64,000 nucleotides of DNA, from positions 2,666,001-2,730,000 of the forward strand of contig NZ_SGXC01000001.1 in the NCBI RefSeq assembly GCF_004216695.1, written 5' to 3'. Under the pieces are notes generated by a model. That model had not been told where the DNA came from. It made no database searches and saw only the letters and a program-made list of their open reading frames with translations. The position numbers were made by a program, and so were the translations under genes. Each line of letters begins with the position of its first letter. Position 1 is the first letter of the stretch. This stretch comes from Pigmentiphaga kullae. GTDB taxonomy: Bacteria > Pseudomonadota > Gammaproteobacteria > Burkholderiales > Burkholderiaceae_B. Of the stretch, positions 27,628-36,583 are shown one piece after another.

Positions 27628-27886
27628 AGTGATTGTCAATATTGTTCATTTCAAGGATCAAAACTGTGCCCTGTGCGAAAGCGACCTGAAGCCGCAACCA
27701 GTACCCACTGGCTCCGATCGGGAAGAGAAAGTAGCCACCCGGCCTCGTCCTCACGTTCGGAAACTGTTCAGTAACATCCTCTGGCCGCCGCCAGTGTGCG
27801 TGGGCCACCTCCGAGCACCAGCCGCAGAGCCAGCGATCGACGTCTTCAGTCCCATGTTTCAGCTTGTCCCGACCAATTAGCTTCAT
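27617..27886 (-). CDS. higB: HigB-family mRNA interferase toxin
   Basis: An 89-residue protein matching the HigB toxin family. Its blocks are MKLIGRDKL at the start, WCSEVAHAHWRRPEDV in the middle, FPIGASGYWLRLQVAF, and a C-terminal segment ending NIDNHYGR. HigB toxins cleave mRNA on ribosomes. It is the first gene of the operon, followed with an 11-bp overlap by the HigA-ImmA fusion. Palindromic TTCCCAAA elements upstream are probably HigA binding sites. Confidence 0.85.
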   Translation of the reverse strand: MKLIGRDKLKHGTEDVDRWLCGWCSEVAHAHWRRPEDVTEQFPNVRTRPGGYFLFPIGASGYWLRLQVAFAQGTVLILEMNNIDNHYGR

Positions 27887-27901
27887 ATGTTTTGTTCTCT
27901 A

Positions 27902-27956
27902 TTTGGGAACATTTTAGCGAAAGAAAGTGGTAATGTAAATGGTCCCAATTTGGGAA
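27902..27956 (-). promoter_or_regulatory. putative HigA operators upstream of higB
   Basis: The element TTTGGGAAC (27902-27910) and the near-palindrome TCCCAATTTGGGA (27943-27955) share the TTTGGGA half-site and lie 16-70 bp before the higB ATG. HigA-type antitoxins bind such symmetric sites to repress their own promoter. Assignment is by position and symmetry. Confidence 0.6.
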
Positions 27957-28410
27957 TTGGCAGCCAAGCCTGCCGCTCTGGGGACGGGCAACGTGACGCG
28001 ATTAGCCCATAACAAACATGCAATGCTCAACAGGTATGGTCAGATCCACTTCTGCCTGCTTGCTTCTGCCCCGCCCTCCGCTACTGAACGAAAGCCGACG
28101 TAACCAGCGATAACTACACATTGTCGCTGGTTAGCCAACGGCCGCTATCGACCCAAAGCGCAAGTTCGATGTGGAACACCCGACGGCTGCTTCGCAGAGG
28201 ACGTAGGTGGCCAACGTCGCTCTTCCACCTACCTGGCAGCAGTTTTCCGACAGGGTTTCAAGGGGAACAGCCGACAGAAAATCCGCTGTCAACGATAACC
28301 AGTCAAAATCGTTGTTGTCACTATTGGTAATATAAATGCCTTTTCCCTGGGCGCATGAAGCATCTGCTTAGTACTGGCGCCCTGCGACGTTCTAGTTGAA
28401 AGGTGCCTCA
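27957..28410 (-). repeat. gene-free region with inverted repeat copy 2
   Basis: No gene is supported here. The 48-bp segment 28108-28155 is the inverted partner of 23867-23914 (46/48 match) and similarity continues weakly to about 28078. The region from 28156 to 28410 probably carries the promoter for the rightward OLD nuclease operon. Confidence 0.75.
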
Positions 28411-30720
28411 ATGCCAGACGCGGGTCCCGTCATTCCAGTCTCCGGGGACATCACACTTCGATTTATAGAGTTGTGCCAGTTCCGGCGCCTTGGCAAGATT
28501 CAGCTGGACGTCGATAAGAAGACCACCATTTTGGTCGGCGCGAACAACAGCGGGAAAACCTCAGTACTCGCCGCTCTACGTCACTTCCTCGCGGATGGTT
28601 CCCCATTTGGGGCCTTCGACCTCAGCCTCTCGCGATGGCCAACGTTGCGAGCTCTTGGCAAGGCATGGGAGGCGCTGGCGGAAGACCCCTTAACCATGTC
28701 AGGAGACGAGGAGCAGTGGAAGCAGCAGCTTCAGACCCTCCTGTCGGCCATGCCGACGTTGGACCTCTGGTTTGATGCGGAGGCGGGCATGTACCACTAC
28801 GTCGCACCATTTCTTTCCAAGCTAAGTTGGAAAGGCGGTGCCGTCGGTATCCGGCTGCGCTTGGAGCCGGCGTCGACTGTTGAAGAGCTCAAGCAACTCG
28901 CTTGGACATATCACATGGCGCGCGAACCCGTGAAGGATATGGGCGCGGACTCGTTGGCCTGGCCCATAGACCTTTTGGACTTTTGGCTCCGTGAGCCTTC
29001 GAAACTCGGCCAGGTTCGCGCATACAAGCTCGATGCAGAAAACAACCCGATAACGGGCTTCGAGACCTACGTCCCCCAGGCGCTTGCGGCAGACGCTAAT
29101 ACTATTGAACGGAAGCATTTGTCCAAGGTAATTCGGGTGGACTTTGTTGCCGCTCAGCGTGGGCTGGGCAGCGAAGAAGCTGAGTTGCGGTCCGCATCCG
29201 GTCCTCATCGAGTTGGGATGTTCTCCAACCAACTCCTCAAGTTCGCCCGCCAGCACTTGAACGTCGCCAGCACAGGGCATGGCCACCGAGCGGATCTCAT
29301 CAAAGCCGTGGCGGAGGCGCAGAGAGACCTTGACAAGAAGATCCACGAAGCCATTGCCGATTCGGTTGAGGAAGTGAAGGCGCTTGGCTATCCAGGTCTG
29401 CACGACCCCCAAGAGATTCGCTTTCGCACGCGCATCCAGACGGCTGACCTGCTAGACCATGGAACTGCAGTCCAGTACAGCATGCAGAAGGAGTCGCTCG
29501 AAGAACTCCTCCCTGAATACTCCATCGGACTCGGCTACCAGAACCTTCAGTCCCTCAGCTACCAGTTGGTGTCATTCAAGGCCGCCAGGCTCAAACCGGA
29601 AAAGGGTTCTCCTGTGCCCGTTCACCTTGTGATGATTGAAGAGCCTGAGGCGCACCTTCATGTCCAAGTACAGCGCATCTTTCCCGACAAGGCGCACAAG
29701 CTCATCAGCCCGTCGGGGGCAGACGCATCCGCCCTCAAGAGCCAGCTACTCATCAGCACCCACTCGAGCCATCTCGCACACGCCGAGGACTTCGATCGCC
29801 TCCGGTATGTCCGGCGCATTGCTAAGAGCGCCGCGAGCCCAATGCCGACGACCGAAGTGGTCAATCTTGGGCAGGTCTTTGGTGACGACAAGAAGACACG
29901 TCAGTTCGCAGAGCGGTACTTCCGCGTCCAACACACCGACTTGCTGTTTGCCAATGCAGCCATCTTCGTGGAAGGCGTTGCAGAGCGCATGCTCGTCCCT
30001 CTCTTCATAGAGCGGGATTTCAAGGAGCTGAACAGTCGGTATGTGTCCTTCCTTGATATCGGAGGGAGCCATGCCCACCGACTCAAGCCACTCGTCGAGA
30101 AGCTCCGGATTCCCACCGTCATCATCACCGACGTCGACCCTTGCGAGGAACAGGACGGCAAACCCAAGAAGAACGGGGAGCCAACCAAGAAGCTGGTTGC
30201 GGTTGCAAACACTGGTCAAGCCGGCCTCCATTGCGGCAACCCGACGCTCCGTGCGTGGCACCCGAAGCTCCAGAAGCTTGATGACTTCAAGAATCCGACC
30301 GACGCTCAACTGGTATGGAGCGAGACTGCAGAATGCCTCGTGCGATTCGCCTGGCAGCTGCCGGTTGCTGAAGCGGACGGCAGTTGGCCCAGCTCTTTTG
30401 AAGACTCTCTCGTTCTTACGAACATGCCTTGGTTCAAGGGCCTTATGGAAGAGAAGGTCGATGATGATGGCGTGGAGATCGAGCCGCCAACCGGTGCGCT
30501 TGGCTCTGTGGCCAAAGCAGCGGCCGATGCCGGAAGCTTTGCTGAGATGGTCGCGGCGCTCCATACGGTAATGCACAGCTCGCTCAACAAAGGCGAGTTT
30601 GCCGCAAGCATCTTCGAGAAGCTGTCCTCTGATGAACCAGTTGCCTGCCCGAAGTACATCGCAGATGCCTTGGCCTGGCTACAGGCGCAGCTTGAGCCCA
30701 GCAAGGAACTGGCGGCATGA
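28411..30720 (+). CDS. OLD-family ATP-dependent nuclease (GajA-like)
   Basis: A 769-residue class 2 OLD protein. An ABC-type ATPase has Walker A GANNSGKT (43-50), Walker B with EEPEAHLH (410-417), and the H-loop STHSSHL (His451). A C-terminal TOPRIM domain has Glu521 in FVEGVAE and the DxD pair Asp574/Asp576 (ITDVDP). Such proteins nick DNA when nucleotide levels fall. It is longer than typical GajA (about 580 residues), with extra sequence between Walker A and B and at the C-terminus. ATGA overlap with the helicase gene shows a two-gene Gabija-like system. The start ATG 28411 has AAAGG upstream. Confidence 0.88.
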   Translation: MPDAGPVIPVSGDITLRFIELCQFRRLGKIQLDVDKKTTILVGANNSGKTSVLAALRHFLADGSPFGAFDLSLSRWPTLRALGKAWEALAEDPLTMSGDEEQWKQQLQTLLSAMPTLDLWFDAEAGMYHYVAPFLSKLSWKGGAVGIRLRLEPASTVEELKQLAWTYHMAREPVKDMGADSLAWPIDLLDFWLREPSKLGQVRAYKLDAENNPITGFETYVPQALAADANTIERKHLSKVIRVDFVAAQRGLGSEEAELRSASGPHRVGMFSNQLLKFARQHLNVASTGHGHRADLIKAVAEAQRDLDKKIHEAIADSVEEVKALGYPGLHDPQEIRFRTRIQTADLLDHGTAVQYSMQKESLEELLPEYSIGLGYQNLQSLSYQLVSFKAARLKPEKGSPVPVHLVMIEEPEAHLHVQVQRIFPDKAHKLISPSGADASALKSQLLISTHSSHLAHAEDFDRLRYVRRIAKSAASPMPTTEVVNLGQVFGDDKKTRQFAERYFRVQHTDLLFANAAIFVEGVAERMLVPLFIERDFKELNSRYVSFLDIGGSHAHRLKPLVEKLRIPTVIITDVDPCEEQDGKPKKNGEPTKKLVAVANTGQAGLHCGNPTLRAWHPKLQKLDDFKNPTDAQLVWSETAECLVRFAWQLPVAEADGSWPSSFEDSLVLTNMPWFKGLMEEKVDDDGVEIEPPTGALGSVAKAAADAGSFAEMVAALHTVMHSSLNKGEFAASIFEKLSSDEPVACPKYIADALAWLQAQLEPSKELAA

Positions 30721-32666
30721 GCGCGGTTCCCATCTCTGCCGACAACGAGCGCGATGCAGGGGTTGTCGAGGAAATCTGCGGCTATCTCACTGAGGAGCCG
30801 CCGCGCAACTACTTCCTCTTTGCCGGTGCCGGGTCTGGAAAGACGCGTACCTTGGTCGAGGTGCTGCGTCGAATGACAGGTGTTGTGCAGCACGAAAAGG
30901 GCGGACAGCTCGCCCGACGACTGCGAATGTATGGTCGCTCGATACGCGTTGTCACATATACGAAGAACGCTGTCGCGGTCATCAAAGGGCGCCTCGGGGA
31001 CAACGACTTGGTGGGCGTCTCCACAATCCACGCGTTCTGCTGGGAGCTCATCCGCGGATTCAACGATGACATCCGCGCAGCGCTCGTCGCGGTCAAGCAA
31101 GCTCAACTCGAAAAGGAAACGGCAGAAGCGGCGGCCAAACCGAAGGGAATTACTCCAGCGAAGCAGCGAGACTTAGATGAAATCAAGGCAGACATCGAGG
31201 CATTCGAGCTGACAGATGTGTTCATCTACCACCCGGACCGCGAGACGCATGGTGCTGGCGCGCTCGCCCACAAGCACGTGCTGGACGCAACAGCTTGGTT
31301 GCTGCGGCACAGGACTACGCTGCAGACCATTCTGAAAGACCGCCACCCCATCATTCTTATCGATGAGTCGCAAGACACGATGAAGGGTATGCTGGATGCC
31401 TTGATGAGCTTCGCGGAGCCGAGGGGTAGCGGCCTCACTCTCGGACTGCTTGGCGACCATCGGCAGCGCATCTATACCGATGGTCACTCGGACCTTCCAA
31501 GCCTAGTTCCGCCGAGCTGGGCGACGCCAGAGCTGCAAATGAACCATCGCAGTCAGCGTCGAATCGTCACGCTCATCAACAGAATCTGGGAAGCAGAGCT
31601 TGAGGGCCGAACGCAGCCCGTGAACGGCGTCGAACAGCATCCGCGAACGGAGAAGGCAGGCGGGGTGGTTCGACTCTTCATCGGCGACACATCGCGTTCG
31701 CCGGAGGACAAGGTCGCCGGCGAACGCTGGTGCGCAGATCAGATGCGGCAAGCGAGCGGGTCTGATGCCTGGAGCCAAGGCCAGTATCAGCTGCTTGCTC
31801 TGGAGCACAAGCTCGTCGCAACTCGTGGTTCGTTCCTTGACGCGTACCGTGCCATGGTCTTGATCGACCCAAATTCGGCCGCGCCTACGGGGAGCGGCGA
31901 GAACAAGGGGCCCACGGCTGTGCAGATGCTTTTGAATGAGCTCGCGCAATTGGAGGCCTGCGTTGGCGCCGATGGTGCCATAGACGAGTTCAAGGCCACC
32001 GAAGTCTTTCGCAGCTTCGGTCGTCTGGAGAGCATGCCAGAGAACGCGGCTGAGCGCGCGAGGCGTTCTGATGAGATACTTCAGGCCATATCCGCCTTCG
32101 CTGCCGCCAGCGCAAATCCTGGAGCCACTGTTGAACAAGTTCTCGCGCCGGTCTTGGGCGCAAACTTGTTCGAGGTCGACCATCGTCTTTCAGAGGCCTT
32201 TGCCGATAAGTCTCCTGCGCCACCAGCTCCAGCCAAAGGTGAGGAGGAGTCCAAGAAGGACCGCATGCGTCGGGGCTGGTGTGGGCTGTTCGCCACCCCA
32301 TGGAGTCAACTGCAGAAGTACCGCATTTACCTTGCGGGAAATTCGGTGCTCGCCACTCACCAGGTCGTCAAAGGCTCAGAGTTCCTTCACGTCATGGTCG
32401 TGATGGACGATAAGCTGGCCGGCGGCAATCAGATTTCATACGACAAAATTTTTGGGGGCGTCCAGCTCAGTAAATCAGACTGGGAGAATGTGGGGAAAGG
32501 TAAGGAGACCACCATCGACCGGACCTTGCGCCTCCTGTATGTCACCTGCAGCCGAGCTCAGGAATCGCTGGCCCTCGTGCTTTGGTCCTCTGACCCCGCG
32601 GCTGCGCTAAACAGAATCACCGGGAGCGATTGGTTCTCGGACGGTGAGTTTGCAGCGATTCAGTAG
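30717..32666 (+). CDS. UvrD/Rep-like superfamily 1 helicase (GajB-like)
   Basis: A 649-residue SF1 helicase. Walker A is GAGSGKT (37-43), motif Ia is in VVTYTKNAV, motif II is LIDESQD (DESQD at 216-220), motif III is LLGDHRQRIY, motif IV MNHRSQRR, motif V ATHQVVKGSEF, and motif VI LLYVTCSRAQESL. An insertion of about 250 residues with helical content lies between motifs IV and V. GajB-type partners sense DNA ends or ssDNA and activate the OLD nuclease. Its ATG overlaps the nuclease stop (ATGA). Confidence 0.88.
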   Translation: MSAVPISADNERDAGVVEEICGYLTEEPPRNYFLFAGAGSGKTRTLVEVLRRMTGVVQHEKGGQLARRLRMYGRSIRVVTYTKNAVAVIKGRLGDNDLVGVSTIHAFCWELIRGFNDDIRAALVAVKQAQLEKETAEAAAKPKGITPAKQRDLDEIKADIEAFELTDVFIYHPDRETHGAGALAHKHVLDATAWLLRHRTTLQTILKDRHPIILIDESQDTMKGMLDALMSFAEPRGSGLTLGLLGDHRQRIYTDGHSDLPSLVPPSWATPELQMNHRSQRRIVTLINRIWEAELEGRTQPVNGVEQHPRTEKAGGVVRLFIGDTSRSPEDKVAGERWCADQMRQASGSDAWSQGQYQLLALEHKLVATRGSFLDAYRAMVLIDPNSAAPTGSGENKGPTAVQMLLNELAQLEACVGADGAIDEFKATEVFRSFGRLESMPENAAERARRSDEILQAISAFAAASANPGATVEQVLAPVLGANLFEVDHRLSEAFADKSPAPPAPAKGEEESKKDRMRRGWCGLFATPWSQLQKYRIYLAGNSVLATHQVVKGSEFLHVMVVMDDKLAGGNQISYDKIFGGVQLSKSDWENVGKGKETTIDRTLRLLYVTCSRAQESLALVLWSSDPAAALNRITGSDWFSDGEFAAIQ

Positions 32667-33295
32667 CCCGTTGTGAGATCCATCAGCTATCGGCCAAACT
32701 TAAGTCCTTGGCGGTGCGGCCGACCAAGGCATGTAAGTCTGTACTGGCGTTTGCTGGCATTGGCTTGTCGCAGTTGAACGGCTACTCCTGGCCGGAAGCG
32801 GTCAGACGGGAGGGGGCCTACAAATCACGAATAGAGTGGAGTGGCTTACCGCACTTCTCAATCGAAGGTGCAGGCCTACTCAGTAAAACGGCCCGCTAGA
32901 GCTGGCGTAGGAGAGAGGTTTGGCCGAGCGAACCTATGGCCAAAGTCGGGGCGTTCTTCCGCACGCGCAACAACGTCATTCCCGTGCCGGATGACTCGCT
33001 AGCAGCCGCCGCCGAGATCAAGGGTGACCGGATGGGCGCTCAGATACCAGCTTCGATTTGGTTTCCGCATGCCAGCGCCGATGTACCGCTGCGCGAGATG
33101 AAGATCCATGCAGAGCAATATGGCGTTGTTTTAACGCTGCCGAACCTGCCGCGCTCCGCAAGTGTCTGGCCACCCTGGGAAGGCGAGGAATAGCAGTAAC
33201 CGGTTCTTGTCTGACCGAGGCGGCCACGCATACAGGCTCAGATTTGTCTCCAATTGAGGTCAGGCGTCGCGTTCGATCCCAAATGTCGACACGGA
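32667..33295 (+). other. gene-poor region, possible 85-codon ORF at 32936-33193
   Basis: No recognised gene. A plus-strand reading of 85 codons (32936-33193) starts AKVGAFFRTRNNVIPVPDD and ends VVLTLPNLPRSASVWPPW; its composition is protein-like, but it lacks a clear RBS and any family match. It may be a gene remnant. The rest holds nothing convincing. Confidence 0.3.
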
Positions 33296-34102
33296 TCATG
33301 CACTCGGCGGCGCGCCATCTTCCATTGGTGCATCGGACTTCGGTGTAAGGTGCACTGACCAATGACCGCCGTCCTCCTGGTGCGGGATGAGCAGGTCGTA
33401 CGTCTTAACCATGTTCAGCAGCCCCGAGTGACCGTAGGTTTGCGGCGAGAACGATGGGTCGGTGCGTTTGAGGTACTGACCCAGCGCGCCCAAGCCCACC
33501 TTGCCTTCTGACGTGTCGCTGGCCAACAGCGACACAGCTTCGACCAAGAAGCGCGGCCTTCGCTTTACCGCTGGCTTCGCCTGCTCGGGTTTGGCTGAGT
33601 CAGGCTTTGCGAGGTCGATGCTCTTCGGGGCGAATTCGGCAGCGGGTTTCGCGGGCGCCTCGGGCTGGGTCCATTCGAAGAACTGATCGCTGGCATGGCG
33701 CAACGCGTCGGGTGTCTTGGGCTCGCCCACGATGCAGACCGTGGCTCCGCGTTCACGCAGTTTCCGACACAGGTAGGCGAAATCCGAGTCGCTGGTGACT
33801 AGGCAGAAAGTGTCGGCACGGCCATCGAACAGGGCCTCCAGCGCGTCCAACGCCAGGGCGATGTCCGCCGTGTTCTTGCCGGCCGCATATTGATACTGCA
33901 GGCATGGTGTGAAGGCCAGGTGTACTAAGGCTTCCTGCCATTTGTGGGCCAGCGTGCTCTGGTTGCCATAGCCACGGCGCAGGACCACCCGACCGAATTG
34001 GGCCACCATGCGCAGGGCGTGCTCAAGGATGTCGGGCGAAACGTTGTCGCAATCGACCAAAACGGCTACGCGGGTTTCGACGGTGTTCGAGGGGGAGTTC
34101 AT
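33296..34102 (-). CDS. NYN-domain RNase-like protein with OST-HTH/LOTUS domain
   Basis: A 268-residue protein. Residues 10-125 form a NYN (PIN-like) nuclease domain with acidic residues Asp17 and Asp19 (VLVDCDN), Asp80 (GKNTADIAL) and Asp105/Asp107 (LVTSDSDF). After a Pro/Ala/Lys-rich linker, residues about 185-255 fit an OST-HTH/LOTUS fold (FLVEAVSLLASD, LGALGQYLKRTDPSF, HSGLLNMVKTYDLL). The pairing LabA/NYN plus LOTUS is known in bacteria and suggests RNA cleavage guided by structured or G-rich RNA. It lies downstream of a replication gene on the same strand, separated by 337 bp. Confidence 0.88.
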   Translation of the reverse strand: MNSPSNTVETRVAVLVDCDNVSPDILEHALRMVAQFGRVVLRRGYGNQSTLAHKWQEALVHLAFTPCLQYQYAAGKNTADIALALDALEALFDGRADTFCLVTSDSDFAYLCRKLRERGATVCIVGEPKTPDALRHASDQFFEWTQPEAPAKPAAEFAPKSIDLAKPDSAKPEQAKPAVKRRPRFLVEAVSLLASDTSEGKVGLGALGQYLKRTDPSFSPQTYGHSGLLNMVKTYDLLIPHQEDGGHWSVHLTPKSDAPMEDGAPPSA

Positions 34103-34439
34103 ACTAAGCTCTGTATTTCTTGTTGAACGTTCCCAGACAGTAATGGATTAGAAGGGCTCCGGCCATATGGGTAACGCCCAGTCGCGCCATCGTGCGTTGC
34201 GTCTGACCACCTTCGGCGTCTCGTGCTGTCAGGCTCCCATCGGTCCCTCACTGCGTTTGGCTGACGCCTCTGGTTAAATTGCGCTACCCCCCCGGACGCT
34301 GCGCTCGCCGTGAAGACTGGAAGTATGCAGATTACCAATGTGGGCACTGGCTCTGCCCTGAGCGATGACGCGGTGAGCCTTGTCAGCGAACTGCCCGTAG
34401 GGGTTCCAACGAACCCCTACGGGCCGAGTTTGTTGAGGG
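34103..34439 (-). other. gene-free region with strong hairpin (34394-34423)
   Basis: A perfect 13-bp stem, CCCGTAGGGGTTC / GAACCCCTACGGG with loop CAAC, lies 17 bp past the replication gene stop. No T-run follows on either strand, so it is not a standard terminator. It could be a nicking or single-strand origin for the neighbouring gene II/X-type replication protein, or a transcription barrier. The rest of the gap shows no gene. Confidence 0.55.
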
Positions 34440-35843
34440 CTAGAACAGGGGGCGAACCATCTTACGACCGACCTGCATGAGCTGCTTCTCGACAGGCGGC
34501 GCGTCAGCCAGGTGTGCATCCACGGGGTAGGGCTTCTTCTTGCGGCGAGGGATGCTAGGCGAACTCAAGGTCTTATTCGCGCGTGCATTTGAAGATGCGC
34601 GCACCTTGCTTTTGGTGGCGCCGCGATTACCCGGCTTGGTCTCGCCAGCATCCGTTTCCTCGCCGCGAGCCGCGCGTTTCGCAAGCCGTTGCGCCTTCAT
34701 CGCCATCTGGTCCGCGATAAGGGCGTGTTCGTTCTCCCGATCCTCGGCGGTGACCTTGACGTCTTCCAAGTCGATCAACCGGCCCTTCGCAGTGGGTTTA
34801 GCCTTGGTCTTCGTCTTCGGCGAGTACGCGCGTTTGGCCACGACAACCCACGCTGGAGTCGGGGCAATCTTCGCCGGGCAAAGCTTTTCCAGGAGCGGGA
34901 TGCGGTGTTCGTCGGAATGCGGAACACGTAGATCAATGCCGCGCTTGCGGAAGCTCGCGAGTTTCTTCTTTGTGCTCGACGCCGAGTACATGCTCTTCAT
35001 CGGGATTGTGGAGTGGTGGGCAACCAGGAAGCGGAGTTCCGACCCGTTCAGGTCTTTCCAATGTTCCAGATCCAACGGACCGGACAACACGTCCAGCAAT
35101 TCCATGTGTTCGAAGTGCTGTGCGTACACCTCGCGCACGGTCTGGCGGGTCCAGTCATCGGCGTCCGAGAGGTGAAGGTGCCGCAGCCGTTCTGCCATCA
35201 GGCGCACCTCGACACGCAGGATGTTCATCGAGTCTTTCGCCAGCTGAAGCAGCACCGGATCGGTCGTGCGAATCTTGCGATGGCGGTTCACGAGCTGCGG
35301 GCCCTTCGCATAGCTGGCCACCGTGAACTGGCGACCGCCCTGCGGCTTGTAATAGACCGAGCCATGGTAGACGGTGAGCATGGGGTCGCGTTCGACAAGC
35401 TGGCGTGCCATCTGCTTAAGGACGTCTTGCACTTCATCGACGCTGTCTAAACGGAAGTTTGCCGCGATGTCCACGCGCAAGAGGGTTTTCGGTGCCGACC
35501 GCAGCTGCTTGATTTTCGTGTTGTCGAACCCCAGCTTCTTGCCCACGATATTGATCATTGCGCGAAGGCACACCTTGAGATCCTCGCCAGTGTAAGCGTT
35601 CTGGCCGTAGAAGTAGGCGTGGGGGCTTCCTTCGATGATCAGTTGCCCGTTCTTGTCGTGTTCGATCTGCATGCTGGATGCGTGTTCGCCGCGAAAGCGC
35701 AGGAAGTCGCTGCCACGGGCTTCGCTTTCGTTATTGGTTCCGCTGGCGGCGCGGTACTTGAGCCCATCGATACGGCCATCGTAGGCGACGCCAAAACGGA
35801 TCGTGTCGATTTGCAGGTGGTTCTTCGGAATGATGAAAGCCAT
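34440..35843 (-). CDS. phage/plasmid replication protein, gene II/X family
   Basis: A 467-residue protein similar to filamentous-phage and plasmid gene II/X replication initiators, which nick the origin for rolling-circle replication. Recognisable parts are the IDTIRFGVAYDGRI start, the RVDIAANFRL segment, and the YHGSVYYKPQGGRQFTVASYAKG block in the middle. The C-terminal 150 residues are basic and probably bind DNA. The start ATG 35843 is preceded by AT-rich DNA with the repeat ATGCAT (35867-35872, 35883-35888). An AlpA-like gene follows upstream on the same strand. Confidence 0.78.
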   Translation of the reverse strand: MAFIIPKNHLQIDTIRFGVAYDGRIDGLKYRAASGTNNESEARGSDFLRFRGEHASSMQIEHDKNGQLIIEGSPHAYFYGQNAYTGEDLKVCLRAMINIVGKKLGFDNTKIKQLRSAPKTLLRVDIAANFRLDSVDEVQDVLKQMARQLVERDPMLTVYHGSVYYKPQGGRQFTVASYAKGPQLVNRHRKIRTTDPVLLQLAKDSMNILRVEVRLMAERLRHLHLSDADDWTRQTVREVYAQHFEHMELLDVLSGPLDLEHWKDLNGSELRFLVAHHSTIPMKSMYSASSTKKKLASFRKRGIDLRVPHSDEHRIPLLEKLCPAKIAPTPAWVVVAKRAYSPKTKTKAKPTAKGRLIDLEDVKVTAEDRENEHALIADQMAMKAQRLAKRAARGEETDAGETKPGNRGATKSKVRASSNARANKTLSSPSIPRRKKKPYPVDAHLADAPPVEKQLMQVGRKMVRPLF

Positions 35844-36073
35844 GGTGTTCCCTTATTAATATCAGGATGCATACATACATTTATGCATCACATTGCATGT
35901 AGTTACGGTGCCTCACTGCGGGGGCAGAAAGCCGCCGGTTCTGCACGTCCGAGGTTCTGTGCGGCGGCGTGCTGACGTTTTGAACCGGCGAAGATCTGAC
36001 CCCCTGCGGGCAAAATTTGCTTCGTGTATTGCAAGCGGCGAACGCAGGTGGCTGGCCGCCCAGCGCACAGGCT

Positions 36074-36316
36074 TTATTTACGTTGTTGGATTTTTTGGCA
36101 GATCCATTCCTGAACTTCATGCTGCAGCCAGCGCACGCATTTGGGTCCCAGCGGCACGGGCTTGGGGAAGGCGCCCTGCGACCCGAGTTCGTAGATAGAA
36201 GAGCGGCTGAGTCCCGTCATCGTCTCGACCGCGCTGCGACGCAGAAGAACAAGTTGGTTGTGCTGCGGGGCAGCGTTGGTAATGCCGCTTGCTCCGGGGG
36301 GAAGATGGTGCGTCAT
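36074..36316 (-). CDS. AlpA-like HTH regulator/excisionase
   Basis: An 80-residue protein with an AlpA/MerR-like winged HTH: LLRRSAVETMTGLSRSSIYEL, FPKPVPLGPKCVRWLQHEVQEWI. AlpA-like proteins act as transcriptional switches or recombination directionality factors in phages and ICEs (for example RdfS). The start ATG 36316 (MTHHLPPG) is preferred over an upstream codon. It lies 230 bp before the replication gene on the same strand. Confidence 0.85.
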   Translation of the reverse strand: MTHHLPPGASGITNAAPQHNQLVLLRRSAVETMTGLSRSSIYELGSQGAFPKPVPLGPKCVRWLQHEVQEWICQKIQQRK

Positions 36317-36583
36317 CGGTGTCCCTGTAAGTGCTGGCACGGAATGCGCCGGCAAGGACTGAATGATGACTTTTGCCCCGATAATTTACTGCGGGAGTTA
36401 TCTATTCGGCCTTTGAAGTGGCTCCGGGAATTGGTCAAAAATTAACGCCCGGAATTCTTCTTCTGCGATGACCTGCTGTAGGAAGTCGCCTGCACTGGTA
36501 ATACCGCAGTCAGTCAGGTGTATGGTGACCGCGGCTGTCTGACTGGGTTACGCTCTCCAGTTTCCAGGCGACAAGGACATGAC

